Source of the DNA: Datnioides undecimradiatus
Lineage: Eukaryota; Chordata; Actinopteri; Lobotiformes; Datnioididae
Assembly: GCA_008933995.1 (NCBI GenBank)
Contig: WARS01000014.1
Span: 1,163,192 to 1,227,191 of the forward strand
Length of the DNA stretch: 64,000 nucleotides
Reading direction: 5' to 3'
Position numbers and translations under genes: made by a program. Positions 23,081-37,204 of this stretch are shown piece by piece. The notes beneath the pieces are model-generated. The model did not search any database. It saw nothing but the letters and a program-made list of their open reading frames with translations, and had not been told where the DNA came from. How positions within the stretch are numbered: position 1 is the first letter of the stretch; the number at the start of each line of letters is the position of its first letter.

Positions 23081-26000
23081 TGCAGCGAGTGACCTAAGCT
23101 TGGTCTGGAATGATGTATCACTGCACAAGGCGAAAGCTTTAAAAGGGATGGGAGGCAAATTTTAATCCTACACAGGTTTTGTTCTTGGGTGATCTGTCTG
23201 CTTCCTTTGCCTCATGTTGGTCCCCATCTCTCTGAGCTCTATGCTGATGGCAGGGCTCTGTATATGTCCATATAAAAACCATATCATTTATATGCCTGGC
23301 TGTGTGCTTCTGACTTTTCTTTTCTCCCAGGAGACATTAACTTGTTATATTTCAGTGGCCTTGGTTTTTGTGTGTGTGTGTATGATTGAGACTCCAGACT
23401 GCGGGCAAAGCCCAGAGGAAATACAGCTCAATAAAGTATGCAGCTGTGTCGAATGGAAGGTTTGCATACAAGTTACGTAGGGCACAGTGAGATAACAAGA
23501 GTTAGGATTTTCATTGGATCATGGGTTAAATAAGGCTAAATCAGTTGTTTGCTACCAACTGCTAACAACGTTTCGAAGAATAGTTTGTGCATTTTGCTGC
23601 TTTTTGTCACCGACTGGCTCGTTCACGTGTCTCCAGCACGTGCCCTGTGCTCAGCTGCATACAAGGTGTGTATGTGCTGTTGTTGCGTGCCAGTGTCTTT
23701 TGTTCTGGCTCTGTTTGGTCTGCAGCACAGGTATTGTATTTAAGATGACACATCTGCTCATGGATGCTTCTGCACCGTCCGATCCTGGAATATCCCTGAT
23801 CTTTGTATCTGTGCTCCCCCAGCAACTATTTAACCTCTCTCTCTCTTGCTGTCCAAATGCATTGTGAAGTGGATGCTCTAGGCTTTGGGCCTCTGTATGA
23901 CTGTTTTTGAAGTTAAAATGGAAGTGCAGATCTCGGTTGATCCTTGTTGATCCGGATCCTGAACTGTAAAAAGCTGCAAAGATTCTGACTTTGATGAGCT
24001 GCACCGAAGTCATCTGAATTTGATAAAATCCACTGTGGTAATCTAACTTTAATGACTGTCAGAGGATTTCTGGCAACGCTGCTGTTCATTCAAGACTAAG
24101 ACAGACAGAAACATTAGAGGCAAGATGAGGAAGAGGATGAAGGAGGACGGTTTAAATGGTGAGCCAAAGTGAAAGTGAGGGATAAAAGAGAGCTGATTTG
24201 GAGGAACAGCATGGATGTAGAGATGAATGGACAAAGACGTGGAGGAGAAGAAGAAAGACAGAGCTGAAAAAGCAGCATGAGAGGAGTCTAGGCCAATCTT
24301 CTCAGGCTGTTTAGAAACGCAAAGTGATGTTTACGGTCATGTTGTTATTATTTGCAGGTGGAGACGTTGAGATCGCTATGTTGTCTTCTCTGTCCTGTCT
24401 GTCAGGAAATTCCACTCTAACAACCCCGTCATTGTGAGAAAGTGCGTCTTCACCAAAGAATAACTTTCCTCCTCTGCCGCTTGTAAATCAGTCAGAAGCT
24501 GGAGTGTGGGTTGAAGTGGCCATTAAAGTGCCAATGTTCCCAATTAATGGATAATCAGTTGTGTAAGCACTGGAGCAGTGTTTATTAGGCGGTGGAAGTT
24601 CCACCAAAACAACAGAAAGGGTTTTAGATATGGTTTCCTTATGTCACTCTCTGATCCTCTGTCAGTGGATGACAGATTCACACAGTACACAGTATAATGC
24701 AGCTTCTCAACTGCTCGCCTGACAAAAGGCTCCCCCTTGTGTCTAGAATCATTTTAAATGAGGCATCCAAGATAGCTACATATAATACATAAGATCTGTG
24801 TTCAATTTGTTGTCCATGTGGTCTTGTGGATATGTCTAAATACCCGAGTTTCTTGTTAGACATAAGAAACATGTCTGTGCATCTTTTCCACACACCTTCT
24901 GGCCATCTGCCCCAGGGACACACTTGAATCAGGGCAGAGTCATGTCATGAAATCAGGCCCAGGGACAAAAATTGTGAAGATGCTTTTGATTTTCCATTTT
25001 TAATTTTTATTGTTCTTCTGTTTTTTGTTTTGGTTCTCCTTTGAAGCATGTAATTTTGTCTTGTTGTAAAAGTAAAGGGTATAATAATGATAATTATTAG
25101 TGCTGGTGGGGAGGGATGCTGGCTACCATGTGTGCCATTACATGTTTTTGTGGTCTTTTTTCTCTCTTCATGAGGATCAGTTTAAGTTTGAAATTGAGGA
25201 CACTTCTCTAAAGTGCTGTGCAGACTCTGTTTTAGGCTTCGGTTTGGGATTAAGGTGACACATGTGGCTGTGATTGTGGAGATTAGATTTGGTGGCTGGA
25301 GGATGCATAATGCGAATGTGTATCTTTGCAAGTGTGAGAGCACAAACATGCGAGCGTGTGTGATTTGTGGTTTGCAGGAGGTTTATTTTGATTGGAGAGC
25401 TGAGACATTGGTAGACAGCTGGGTATGTCGCTGGAGGCTTAAGATCACACACACATCCACCCACTCATGCCTCATGCATCATATGCAGACATGTATTTAT
25501 GCGTGCTCACAGACGTATCCACACTGCTGAAATTAATTTAATTGTTATTCTTCACCATTAACTGTCCTCTTGTTTTTCTCCCTCTCTCTCCCGTGTCCTC
25601 ACAATGACGTCTCCCTGTGGTCAACCTTCCTCCTTCCCTCATGTCAGGTATGTGCCTCCCTCCGCCTTTCCCTCTCTCCATCTCTTTCCCATCTTTCTTT
25701 TGCATCAGACTGCCACAAATTCCCAATTTTCCAATCACTGCCTCTCTGCCTCTCACTGATATGTTAAACCACCGCACTCAACACATGAGAATGAATGACC
25801 TCCATGTGTCGAGCCAGCAGTGGTACAGATTGGGGCATATAGCTGTGGTGCATATATTGTAGGCACACTGACAACGTGCCAGTAAGTACCATTAATCACA
25901 GTCTTGTTTTGGCTCTTCTGAGTCAGCCATGTGGAAGTGATTTCTGTGGCTAAATCACTCCGGGTCCTGCGATGTATTCTTCTCCTTCAGCACTTTTCTG

Positions 26001-29000
26001 TATGTTTTCTGTTTTCTGTTCTTGTCAGACTTGCTCACACAGTGACTCGGCAGTTATTCACCCCATCTAAAAATACATCCTGCTCCTTTTCCAGCCCCTC
26101 CTTCCTCTGCAGTCAGAAAAAGTACAACTCGAGTATTTTTTTTCTGTTTTGTTTTCTGCCCTTTGATTAAAAAGAACGACAAGACAAAATTTCAAGCCCA
26201 ACTTACGCATGTTAAGTGTGGGCTTGCCTCTGTGAAGCACATGCGTCTGTACATGTTTGTAAAACCGAGTGCAAGCTAACTCATCCCTAAACATTTCCTG
26301 ATGGGTGCATGGTGGGTCTGGCAGCTGTATACATCACAAGAGGGAGACACGAGTGACAAGAGACCCACTTTTCCTTCAACCACCTCTTAGACTTGCAAGG
26401 CAGCGAAGGCTCCTGTGGTTAAGGCTGGTGCCGTCAAGAGTTCAGAGTGTCTGCTGATGGGGTTCAGAGGAAAGAGGTGGGGCTGGGGGGGCATCCTGTC
26501 TGCCCTGTAGTGACTCATCTATGACAGAGCTTTACCATATCTCCTCTTTCCAGAGGCATCCACAGCACACAGAGATGATTATGTCGACTGTGTCATCGCC
26601 AGATTTAGTTCCACATTCAGTCTGATGCTGGTGACAAATATAATCCCAAACGTCTGGATTTTCATTGAGTCTGAGTGTCTGATTTTATAAAAGCAGATAA
26701 AGACGTCTCAGTGAGACACAATAAGTGTCGGACTTGTAAACAGCACTGCTGACCACCAGCAGTCTACACTGTATTTGACAAAACAGTAAAAACAGAAAGA
26801 CATGTGAGAAGCAAATGCAGACCTGATATGGACTTTGTACAAATACTTATTGAAATAAGAGACTGTTTCTTCGTGAAGCACTGCTGGAGAGCCGGAGAGT
26901 TATGGGATGATGGGAAGTGCTAAAACTTACAGCTGTGTGGCAGCAGCACAAATGGAGAAGAGTTTTAACGTCAGTAAAACTTAATAGTCAGAAATACACA
27001 GAAATATGTAGCTTAGGTTTTCTACCATTAGCTTGTCATAAGGTACTATGTTAAAATTGTGCTATAATGTCCTTTGTTAGTGCTAAGTTAGTGCCCACAC
27101 TTTAACACATTTAACCATTAGCTTAGCCTATCTTTTTAAATATAGCTTAGATATTTTAGGATAGCTATTGTGTTGCAGAGTATGTACATGCCATGGTTTC
27201 AAATATTTAAAGCCACAGTGCACTGACATTTACAAATAAATGAATGTGTGTCACATTCGAACCAAATGAGTTCACTGAAGAGTATGACCCCAGGTTAATC
27301 TCTCTGTATTTCACAGTTCACAGAGTTTTTAAATCTGCTCTGGTAGACTGGTAGAGATGTGTCAGCCAGTGGTTGGTTTACCAGAGCATGGGTGGACAAA
27401 ATATTAGTGTCCATTGGGTAAGCAGATCTGATGTATGAATAGAAGTATATGGTAAGAAGCCATCCTTCTCACTGACAGGTCAATGCCTGTAGACCTGCAG
27501 ATCTAAACAGCTAACCTACCTGCAAAAGTAAAGCCGTCATTGTATTTGCTGCTCTTGGGATTCCTTGTTGTTTTTAGCCACTGTGAATGTTTTATTGAGT
27601 ATTGTGGTAGTGAAATAATTTCCAACGGAGATGATTGTGCAGGTAAGAGCCAGTGACCGTGAAAACTTTAGCTGGAGAGATGTTGATTTAGCACACAGTC
27701 TGACGACGCTGTCTCGCTGTGGAGGTTAGCCTGGTTTCCCGGCACTTCAAAAGGACATGCATACAGTACAACAACAAACTCAGAGCTCAGCACTTGTGGC
27801 TGCGATTGGATACTGACTGTAGAATCAAAACAAACGTGATAAAGCAAATAGGACCACCTCCCCTGGCCCAACGGATGCGTGCTGGGGGGGCACAGCTTGG
27901 CCTGCTTGGGGGGGGCGCTTTAATGTGCTGGGGAAGCGTCATGCTGGAATGCTCTGCACAAACAAGCCTCAGCTCAGATGTGTTGATGGCTGGTGTGTTG
28001 GTGTGCGTGTGTATGTGGCAGATGGGAGTAGAAATGTGAGCATTAAAGCGAGGGTCGTGGTTTGTGTAGCTGTGTGATTTTTCTGCCAAACATAGTCCAG
28101 GTTTTGTATGGACCTGGTATCGACCACAAACCCACATTGTGGTTGTCAGTGAAAACACGCCTGCAGCAGCACTAAACATTGAGGATTTGGCTTGAGTTCT
28201 TCCAGGTTTTCTGAAATCCCAGGCTCTGCCAGTGATCTTTATCTTTTTACAGTAGCCTCTTGAACACGTAATTGTTACTGAACAAAAATTACAATTGCAC
28301 AACAGTACATTTGCCTTTTACCTCTGACTTTTTGCTTGTGCACCGCGTGTGGCATGGTTTCACTTTGTTAGTGGTCAGGATGCTAAAGTTTTCTTTCCGT
28401 GGTGTCTTGTCAGCACATTTTCATATCTACTTTGTTTTAAAAAGATACTAAACATTTTCATAACATTAGTGATTACGGTATATTCAGGGGTTTCACTGCC
28501 CCACCACACCACCCATCTGCTGTGGTTTATTAGATTAGGGTGATGTGGGGTGAGGCTAGTCTGACCCTACAATAAGTGAGGTTGTGTTTGTGATTAGAGT
28601 GTGATGGTCATCTGAGTTATATCTCCCATAAAAATACAGATCTTTGTCCAACTGTTTGACTGATGTCCCCCAAATGGGTAAAAAGTCCAAATCTGGTGTA
28701 AACTGTATTCATTTATGAAAAATTGGGGCATATTTACAAGCTTGTGTGTGACCTTGGATATCCTCAAGGAAACCCTATCCCAACTCTGTAAACAAGCTTT
28801 TCTGGTGGTTTATGTTTATGCATGTTGTGTATTGCTGTTGTCGTCATTGCTGTGAGCGCTGCCATTTGTTGGTGTTGGATTTTGCCTTCTTCAGATAAAA
28901 CCACTACCAACTTCATCAGCTTTGTTTGCATCATTGTGTAAACATCTCATGAACTGCGGAAAATTGAGCCACAATTGGAAAAAAAAATTAAAACGAGGGA

Positions 29001-29479
29001 GGGAAGAAAGTGAACTTAGTTGTCCTTTATTAGACAGAAAGGACTGTGTGTGAGTGTTTGGGTCTCTCATATTGTTTGAAATAGTCTGCCGTCTGTCCCC
29101 TCATGCTTGATGGCAACCATATTGTTGGGTTTGCATTCTTAATTCTTGCCAAGCAAAGGCAGGACCCACAGAGTCTTGGGGAATAACCTTTTATGAGGAA
29201 TGAAAGGGATGAAAAGAGGTTTTAATTATAAATCTGCACCTTATTAATCTCTTCATTTTCTTTGTAAACAATAAATTATACTGCTTGATGACTTAATGAA
29301 CTCATGACTGAGAGGTAAATAAGACCATGGGAGTGGAAAAAGAAACCCACTTGGTTTTTCCATGAATAAACCTTTGTCAGCCTCGGTACAGTAGCTTTTA
29401 CCTCCAGATTAAAGCAACTCTTAAAGTCAAATAATGTGCATGGATAAATGGATTTTCCACACTGTTAAAGGATACGTCA
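23081..29479. other. Non-coding DNA, no gene seen
   Basis: Unique, moderately AT-rich sequence. A 120-codon minus-strand frame (23651-24013) overlaps a 117-codon plus-strand frame (23514-23867). A 171-codon minus-strand frame runs through 27787-28302. None shows a signal peptide, a domain or a convincing exon boundary. Two closely spaced G runs lie at 27883-27917. Bases 26960-27200 are rich in AGCTTA-type strings and may be a very old repeat, not assigned. Confidence 0.5.
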
Positions 29480-30080
29480 AGTGAAATCCTACATCTTTCT
29501 TATTGTCAATAAATCCCATACAAAGACCAAAACCAACAAAGAATTGATCTAACAAGTACTGTCTGTGTGGCCAAGGCCTGATATAGCTTATTTTTCTAAG
29601 CTATAGACCTCTGTTGTTGTCCAGAAACAGCCCCACAGTCGTCCTTACTGACATATTCTTTCATTACAACAAACACGGCCGCTGTAGTTTATTTTAAAAC
29701 AATCCCACAAACGCAGTACCGCTGCTTTAAATACTCACTACTGTGCTAAATCAGTAGTTGCCAACAAATTGTCCTAGATTGAGTATCATTTGCTGAAGAG
29801 CGCATTGTGTCTGGCTGTTTTTAGAAAATAATATGCATCACTCGTTTTTTTAAAGATTTGTGTCTTCATATAGCCATAAATAGAGTAAGAATGAATGGGT
29901 GTGGGATGCCACAGACAGAGAGTCAGAATGGGACTAACATGTTGTTTTAACTCTTTTCATCAGATTGTTGACAGCAACTCTCTATATATATATATATAAA
30001 AAATAGAGAGTTTTTAAAAATATGCAAATATGCTGTTTTCAATTTTAGAGGAATTAAAGTTTTTATTCAACAGTGACGGT
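29480..30080 (+). repeat. Suspected percomorph interspersed repeat
   Basis: The run of phrases 'acaaacacggccgctgtag', 'gctaaatcagtagttgcc', 'tgtcctagattgagtatc', 'gtctggctgtttttagaaaa' and 'tgttgacagcaactctctat' looks like a repeat family I have met in perch-like fish genomes. No terminal repeats, coding sequence or target duplications are visible, and no other copy lies in this window to confirm it. Boundaries are estimates. The (TA)n hairpin at 29978-30010 lies near its right side. Confidence 0.3.
29978..30010. repeat. (TA)n tract inside a short inverted repeat
   Basis: CTCTCTA at the left and TAGAGAG at the right flank an alternating TA run and a short A tract, giving a potential AT-rich hairpin or cruciform. 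Directly visible. It may simply reflect slippage at an AT-rich site. Confidence 0.8.
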
Positions 30081-32589
30081 GCATAGATAACAAACAGGAT
30101 TAAACAAAAAATTCAATCCATTGCAGAATCATTGTAGACATGCATAAACAATATTATTATAACAAAATAATCTATCATGTGAAACAAACAAGTTCTGCAT
30201 AACACAATTAATTTAAAGTTTATGCATTTGCTTATTAATATTTCTTTTTCTTAAAGGTGGATTGTCCCAATGAAGACAAACGACACACTCACTTTAACAA
30301 CATACTTGGATGCACACGTGTTGCTTTTACAAGAATTTTCAAATCCAGGAGAAATTTCATGCCGAAGCTTGTTCACATTTGGACGAGGTTCAACTCACTC
30401 CATCTGTGCGTAATTGCCGCTATGCCGGCCAATGCTCCTAATAAAACATAATTTATAACTCTGAGTAAGCAATGTCCAAGTATCAGACAATAGTTAGCTA
30501 CACTACATCAAAATGTATCCACTGATACCCGACTGAGCCAAGGCAGCTCTGCGCTGTAAATCAAGTGTGACGGCAGCTGGGGAGGCAGATGATGAGCTTT
30601 TTGGATCCCTCATCCCTTTGGGATGATGTGACCTTTACATTCATCTACTGTAGTTTGAATGAATACATAATGAATTAACAACCATTTTTATTGCGTTCCA
30701 CCCTTCAAGATTGTGCAATATTTATTTAAATTATAAGGTTGGTTGCAAAGTTGTACGTCTAATTATCCCAACAGCACATGAGCACACGTTTTCACATAGC
30801 TAATGTTTGTGTGCATCCTCTCACTCTATCACTCTTTCTTTCTGCACTATGGTTGTTGCCAGGTTTCCTGAAACAGGAAAATGGTCCAGACTAATAAAGT
30901 GTGGAGACGTATGAATGTTTGACTGTGAAACAAAATACCATCCTACAGTGTAATTACATGTGTGTTTATACAGCGCACAGACAAAGAAAAACTTTGGAAG
31001 GGACAATTAACCTCAGTGACTTCACACTGATGCATCGGCTCAGCAGCCCTTCATAACCACATGTTCTTTCTATCACTGAATGTGAAGCGTCCTTTTAGGA
31101 AAATGGCCTTGTTCTGCTATTTCCCCTCCCAGACTCCGCTCACCGTGTCATGTCAGAAACAATCAGCTCCCTGCTGTGACTTTAGGTGAAAAGGTTAAAT
31201 GGGCCAAGAACCTCTGTTTATTATTCGAAACCTGTGGAGGAAAGAGGGAGAAGAGGGACAGAGAATAAAAAAAGTGATCAGCACTGAGTGACATTTCATC
31301 TATGTTTTAACACACATTGTAACAGAAACAACAGGATTTTGAAATGTATATATCGTACTATATGATATGATATGATTGTTTTAAATAATAATATTTTTTA
31401 CTCCACCATTAATTGATTAATTAAGGGTAAACAGAGGAAACTGATAATTCATACAGTATTAGGTGGCATTAGCAGGGTTAATGAACATGGAGTTAATATA
31501 GAATTTACAGGCACTTTTTAGACATGTTGGCCTTAATATAATTAAGATCATAGACATTATACAATTTAACCTGAGAAAAAACAGCGTCAGGTGTAACAGT
31601 GTGTATAGCAGACATGTGGAGATATGTTCGCTCCATGTCTGCAGTCCTCTGGCTCAGAGACAGACATCAACACTGATGGATGTGGTGTAAAGTGCTAAAT
31701 CTCAGTATCTGCAGGGTGGAGCCCAACTTTCTTTCTGATGGAGTTGTTACAAAGTCTGAAACTCCCTTTTACTCCAGGGCTCTCTAAATCTCAGCCCACT
31801 GCCCAAATGAGAAACTTTGGGTCTCACTGTGGGACTTGGCCTCATTAAAACCTACTTCTCCCCATGTCATCAGGTTCTTCACTGTCATATTTATTCATAC
31901 AATATCCTGTCCCGATTTCCTCTCTCAGCTGTATTAAATCATCATATAATGAGTGTTTTAAAGTTAGAGATATAGCAGGAAAAGCTATCGTCCAACGTCA
32001 ATAGCATTTTAAAGGTAAACGTCGAGCAGTTGAACACTGTATCAGATGGTACAACGATGTGGTAAAAGATTTCTGTTCTGTTGTAAGACTTTGGCTCCCC
32101 GGGCGATGGGAAACGTTTCAGATAAATATCAAAATGAAACGCCGTCCCAGCTGGTCATACAAGGATATGAAGAAAATAATGTGTGTGCATATACAATGTG
32201 TTTAGAATTAGTAACGGACTGGAGAGGTTTGTATGGGGAGCAGCAATTACATATTTGTATTGGTGAGTGTACAGAATGTACAGAATGCCTCTGCCTCAAA
32301 ACACAGTTCCAAACTGCAGGTCAATGATGCCGCATCCATTCTCACGTCACAATACCTGGGTTTGACCACAGTGAGCCAAACGTGTGTCAATATTTGTTGT
32401 ATGGAGAAAATTTCTCTTTTGAATTGATTACACATTACTGTGAGTTAAACCCAGCTGTGGTGAAACACACTCAACATGTGCGTCTTCAGTGTGTGCCAAT
32501 AAATAGTAGAACACACAGGCAAGCGCTGATTGAGAGTCCTTGGTCCTCATTCGTCTAACACCAGAGGTATACTTGATGACATATTACTT

Positions 32590-32760
32590 CCAGGAACTAC
32601 AAAGAGAGCAGCAGGCCGGTTGGAAACAGGGTCGGATGGTGATGTATCGCCTTTATTTAGCAGGGACAGATGGCCCATTACTGCTTATTACAGGCTGTTC
32701 CCTTACTTGCAGCATAATTTGTTTCCAGTTATTTGCACAGTAACTTGGGCATTTCTTAAA
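32590..32760. other. Candidate conserved non-coding element
   Basis: A repeat-free block directly left of the CA microsatellite. It carries 'gtatcgcctttatttagcag' (a MEF2- or CDX-like AT core), 'cccattactgcttattacag' (two ATTA cores) and 'agttatttgcacag'. It is unexplained by coding or transposon features. Conservation is only inferred from texture. Confidence 0.22.
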
Positions 32761-32803
32761 CACACATATTGGCACATGCACACACAACCACACTTTTAGG
32801 CAT

Positions 32804-32804
<1 letters not shown>

Positions 32805-32839
<35 letters not shown>
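32805..32839. repeat. (CA)17 microsatellite
   Basis: The longest perfect dinucleotide run in the window, preceded by 'tttaggcatg' and followed by 'acttttgttc'. Directly visible and likely polymorphic. Confidence 0.97.
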
Positions 32840-32841
<2 letters not shown>

Positions 32842-35800
32842 TTGTTCATATTATATCAGAGAGGCCTCTTCTGAAACCATAAAAGAGGCCCCTTCTTTCT
32901 GTAATGCACGGCTGCAGCCTTGAAAAATGTCTGACATGTTGGATGTTGCCTTCTGATTGAGTAACTCGTCTTGCCATTGCGTATCAAGTTAAAAGTGTTT
33001 TGTATGCGTGCATTTGTTTGTCACTGAGGGATGAAATGCTAATATGCGAGGCAGCTGTGCGTCGGACTTGCTGCCATATGAAATGAAGTGCTGGACGAAG
33101 GACGCCGGTGAAGTTGAAAAGCAAAGCTGAATGAGATGAAAAGTGGGAAAGAGAAAAAAAACAAAGAGGGCTGAGGATAAAACACATAGGATGGAAAATG
33201 CAGGTAAAAATAAAAAAAATGTAGGTCACAGAGGGGAAAAGATGCAGGAGTGCCAACGGTTAGGAAAGAGCAGGGCGGGCAGAAGGAGTGTCTTTGGTCA
33301 GTGCAAACGAAACCTTTGCCAGAGTCCCATTAACAAGCCATTCGACTAAAAACAGCGGCCAGAGGTGCTGATGTCACTGACTGCTCCCTGCTCGCTATTT
33401 TCAAATCACTTCTTTATTTGGAATCTACTTTTTTTGGTAGCTTTAAATAATTACTTCAGTGGAGCTGTTTTGAACATTTTATAATGGAAATATACAGCAA
33501 AGTATTCCTTAAGTCAAAGGTAAAACATAACAGATACTCTTTTAAAAGTAGTGAAATGTGTTTAGTGTTGCCACGAGTATTATTATGCTGAGATAATTTA
33601 AAAATTTCAGTATTAGTATTTTATATATAATGTTTATAATACTGCTTAGCAGGGAATGAAATGAGGTAACATCATCTTTGTCCAGATGTTTCTCTTTTTT
33701 GAACACAAGGACACATGGAGAGCGTCTTTCCTTATCACTCACCACAGTGTAATTTTCTTTCCCATCACTTTGACAAGAGAATAAAACAATAATAAATTGG
33801 ATCAAACTCGCCATAAGTTGTGCCAAGACCTGACACAGTAATTGATGAATTATTTCCAGTAATACATCGATTGTGCTCATGCATCTTGACAAATCTTGTT
33901 CTAATCTTATGAAGCAGGTGATGCAGACAGTGAACAGAAATAAGTGACTGCCAAGTGAAACTCTGGTTGGGTCTACGTGCTGAATTTTTAAAGCCTGACA
34001 TGTGTGACATATTCTATAATGCCGCTGTTAGAAAAATGATATATGTTTTTTACTGCAAGTCGATTTCATGTCTCTGCAAGTTGATTTGTGGTGTGCTTTG
34101 GAAAATAGCTGACATTTAGATAAAGTACACGTGAATTGCAGCTAATCATCTAAACCCTGATAAACCACTGGTGTAATCCTTTTAGACAGGCTGCGCTGAG
34201 GTTTGAGTCCCATGTGTCAAAGATGGATGTGGGTTCTCCCTGTGGAGTGGGGGCTGATGTAGGAACATGTGCCACAGTTTGATCCCCATGTCAGGAGACT
34301 CCCGTTCAGGCTACAGGTCACCTCAGCCCGGCCTCCTCCCTGCAGGGTGAGAGTGACACCTGATCTGAGCTCCTGTCAAGCATGGTTAACTAATTCCACA
34401 CCCGAGCAGCTGAGCAGGGAATGTGGAACTCACAAAAAGACAGTTAACCTGTGGAAAAAACAAAAGTACAGCACATATGTTAGTGGAGTCAGACTTTCAC
34501 TCCACAAGATGCCTTTAACCTGCAGTAACCATGTATCCCACTAAAAGGAACCACCCCCCCTTCCTCGGGTGTTCGCTTAGCTGTCCTCCTCTTAGGGGGA
34601 ACCATAATTGCCTGTCGTGTGTTTCCACTGTAAGTGATGATGTTACCTGTATGAGTCAGATCACTTAGCTTGTCCTGGGGGCGCATTTTTTGGTTCACTA
34701 GCTTTGACAGGCTAGCTCAGCCTTGCTTCATGCTGTGATTGGCTGCAGACCTTGTGGCTTTAAGCAGATAAACACAGACAAAAAAAGTCAATAAATTAAA
34801 TGAGGTAAGTATTTCTTTGGGTTTTCCATGAACGAAGATGAGCACATACTTGACCGCTACTGCACACTGACTAATATGTCTGCTTTGTTAGCTTAATTAA
34901 TTGAAAACCAGGGAAATTATAAGGAAAGCTGTTGCCTGCTCAACAGCTGCAGAACATAGAGTATGTCCAACCTTGGACTCTCTTCCACCATTAAGTCTGG
35001 ATTCATCACTAAACAAAAGATGGGGACACGAAATACATAGCGCATGATGTGAATACTGATAAATAATAACAGCTTGTTATTTGCTCTGATGAAAACCTCC
35101 TGCAACTCTCACTGACTTCATTTCACCGAGCCTAGTTCCCGTAGGCCAGACTTGTGGAGGAAGATGCAGTTTAAATAATAATTAGTGTGTTTAGAGGTAG
35201 CTGATATGTTTTCGGTCTGCCTCAGAGCTTCTCTGTTACTGTTTAAAGTACAAGAGGACAGCAGGCAAGGAATTTGTGGTTTTATAGTATACACACTGTG
35301 CTCCCTAATAGATTTTTAAACAAATACTATCATTTGACTACAAATACTTTAATTATTTCTTTATAGTCTTTGTCGCAGGAACCCTCTTCTCTGCTCAGTT
35401 TTCCTCTGCCCGTGTTTTCCTGGCAACCCTACAGAGGAATTCCACACAAAATTATTCATGTTTGCCATCCGTTGTTGTTGAGGCCACATAAAGAGCTTTG
35501 TGGTCAAAGACTAAACAGGTTTTTATTAAGGATAGCAAATTAAAACTAGCTGTCAGGTTGCACAAGACAAAAACTGAGAATATAACTGCAGAAAACTACT
35601 GGTAGCATTTCAGAAACGGTCAAACACATTATTCATGTGTTCTCAAGTTAGAACCAATTTGAGAGGCGAGTATTTGAACTTTATGTGGCTATTTTTCATG
35701 ACTGTCTACATTGCATCAATTTTCAATAATACTGCAGTTTCAGCTCTGGGGTTTAATCACAACACACACCCCTGCCAGAGCTTTATGAGCACTTCTGGAC

Positions 35801-37204
35801 CTGTCAGATCGAATGGACCTTTTTGTTACTTGTTCAAAAAGAGTCCTCTGAATGAGAAACAGTAAATGTCCACAGCAGGGCCCCTGTGGGCCACAAAGGA
35901 AGAGTTAGAAATGAAAAGTCATAACCTTAGTTTTCATAAGCTTGTCACTTTTAACCATTCAGATTTCTAGAAAAAGGCAGAGAGCTGTTCACTTGTCCAG
36001 CACCCCGGTGGACAGCGTGGGAGGCATTTCCATGGTTTAGTAAATAAATCTATCAACACATATTAACCTCATGCTTTCATCAAATATTATTGCTCTCCAT
36101 GCATTGAAAATACAATTTCTCCTCTCTTCAGTCATATCGCTGTGTTTTCTTTTCTTCTGAGCCTGTCTACTTCTCCCGTGAGAGCATGTCCTCTGCACTT
36201 GCGATGAAAGGGATCTGTTGCTGGCTGTAGTTTGACTGTCTGGTTGACAGCTGGCCAGCTGTTTATTTTTCTATTTATCTCTGGCGCCCCGAAATGACAC
36301 GTGCTCAGTCGCTTGCGACAACCCCAGGTCGCAGAGAACAGGGAGAGATGGATGGACAGATGTGTGGACTGTGATGAGTGTTTCACATCAAAGATCGTTA
36401 CTAGGGAGTTGTTGGATTTGACACATCTGGACTTCATGGATTCATCAGGCAGGCACACATATACACTGTAGACACACAATGATGAATACCTCTGACCATG
36501 TTTACACGAGGAAACACTTCAGTTCTTAATCCAGAAATGTGTTTATTCAGTTTTTATCCTGGTGTTAACAAGCTCAGGGCCGTTTCTTTGTCTGGCCTCA
36601 CTGCAGGGGGGCTTCTGCAGGTCATCTCACTTAAGAGACACAAGCTCATGCTCTCAATCCCATTATACTGGGTTTGGAGCCTCAGTTGACTTCATGAATT
36701 TTGCCCTCCAGGTGGGAATCCCTTGTTAGCGTGTACTGTGCTTTCTTCTCCATCTTCCGTCTTTCATCTTAAACAAGGCCCAGAAGCCTAATGATGTGTA
36801 CAAACAGATATTTTTGCAATTACAGTACATCCCCAGTAGCATTTGCTCTTGACTTCACGTGCAGATGTCACATGAACACACCACTCATTGGTAACATGAC
36901 TAAGAGTCTATACAGCCATGCTAGCAGTTTTGTGAGGCTAAATGCTCTGAACAGTACGCTGTATTCACAGTGTAATTTCACATTAGCACTAAACCAAGTA
37001 TAGCTGAGGCTCATGGGAATCAGCCATGCAGGCTTTTGTCCATGAACCAAAGTACAGAGCAGACTGAATAGAAACATTCAGGTAAGTTCTCACAATTCAT
37101 GCTCTGTGGGCCAAGTCAAGCAGTTCATTAAACAGTCATCAAGATATTTCAATAAAAAGAAAAAAAATAGCACCAAAGAAAAAGTCAGGCAATGACAAAC
37201 TACA

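Larger units (their letters stand above)
30081..37204. other. Long AT-rich non-coding stretch, no gene seen
   Basis: Contains the (CA)17 tract at 32805 and the candidate conserved block at 32590-32760. Bases 31310-31580 and 33400-33660 are strongly AT-rich. A purine-rich stretch lies at 33120-33260. Frames reach 116 codons (33542-33892, minus) with no recognisable product. No exon, RNA gene or mobile element ends were found. Confidence 0.5.

Noticed and set aside
26960-27200. AGCTTA/TTAGC-rich stretch as a third foldback copy
   Set aside because: Only short AT-rich words are shared; the arm core GAAGATTGATAC is absent.
27787-28302. 171-codon minus-strand frame
   Set aside because: The translation includes a TH-repeat segment from GT-rich DNA and proline-rich DNA-composition artefacts; no known family.
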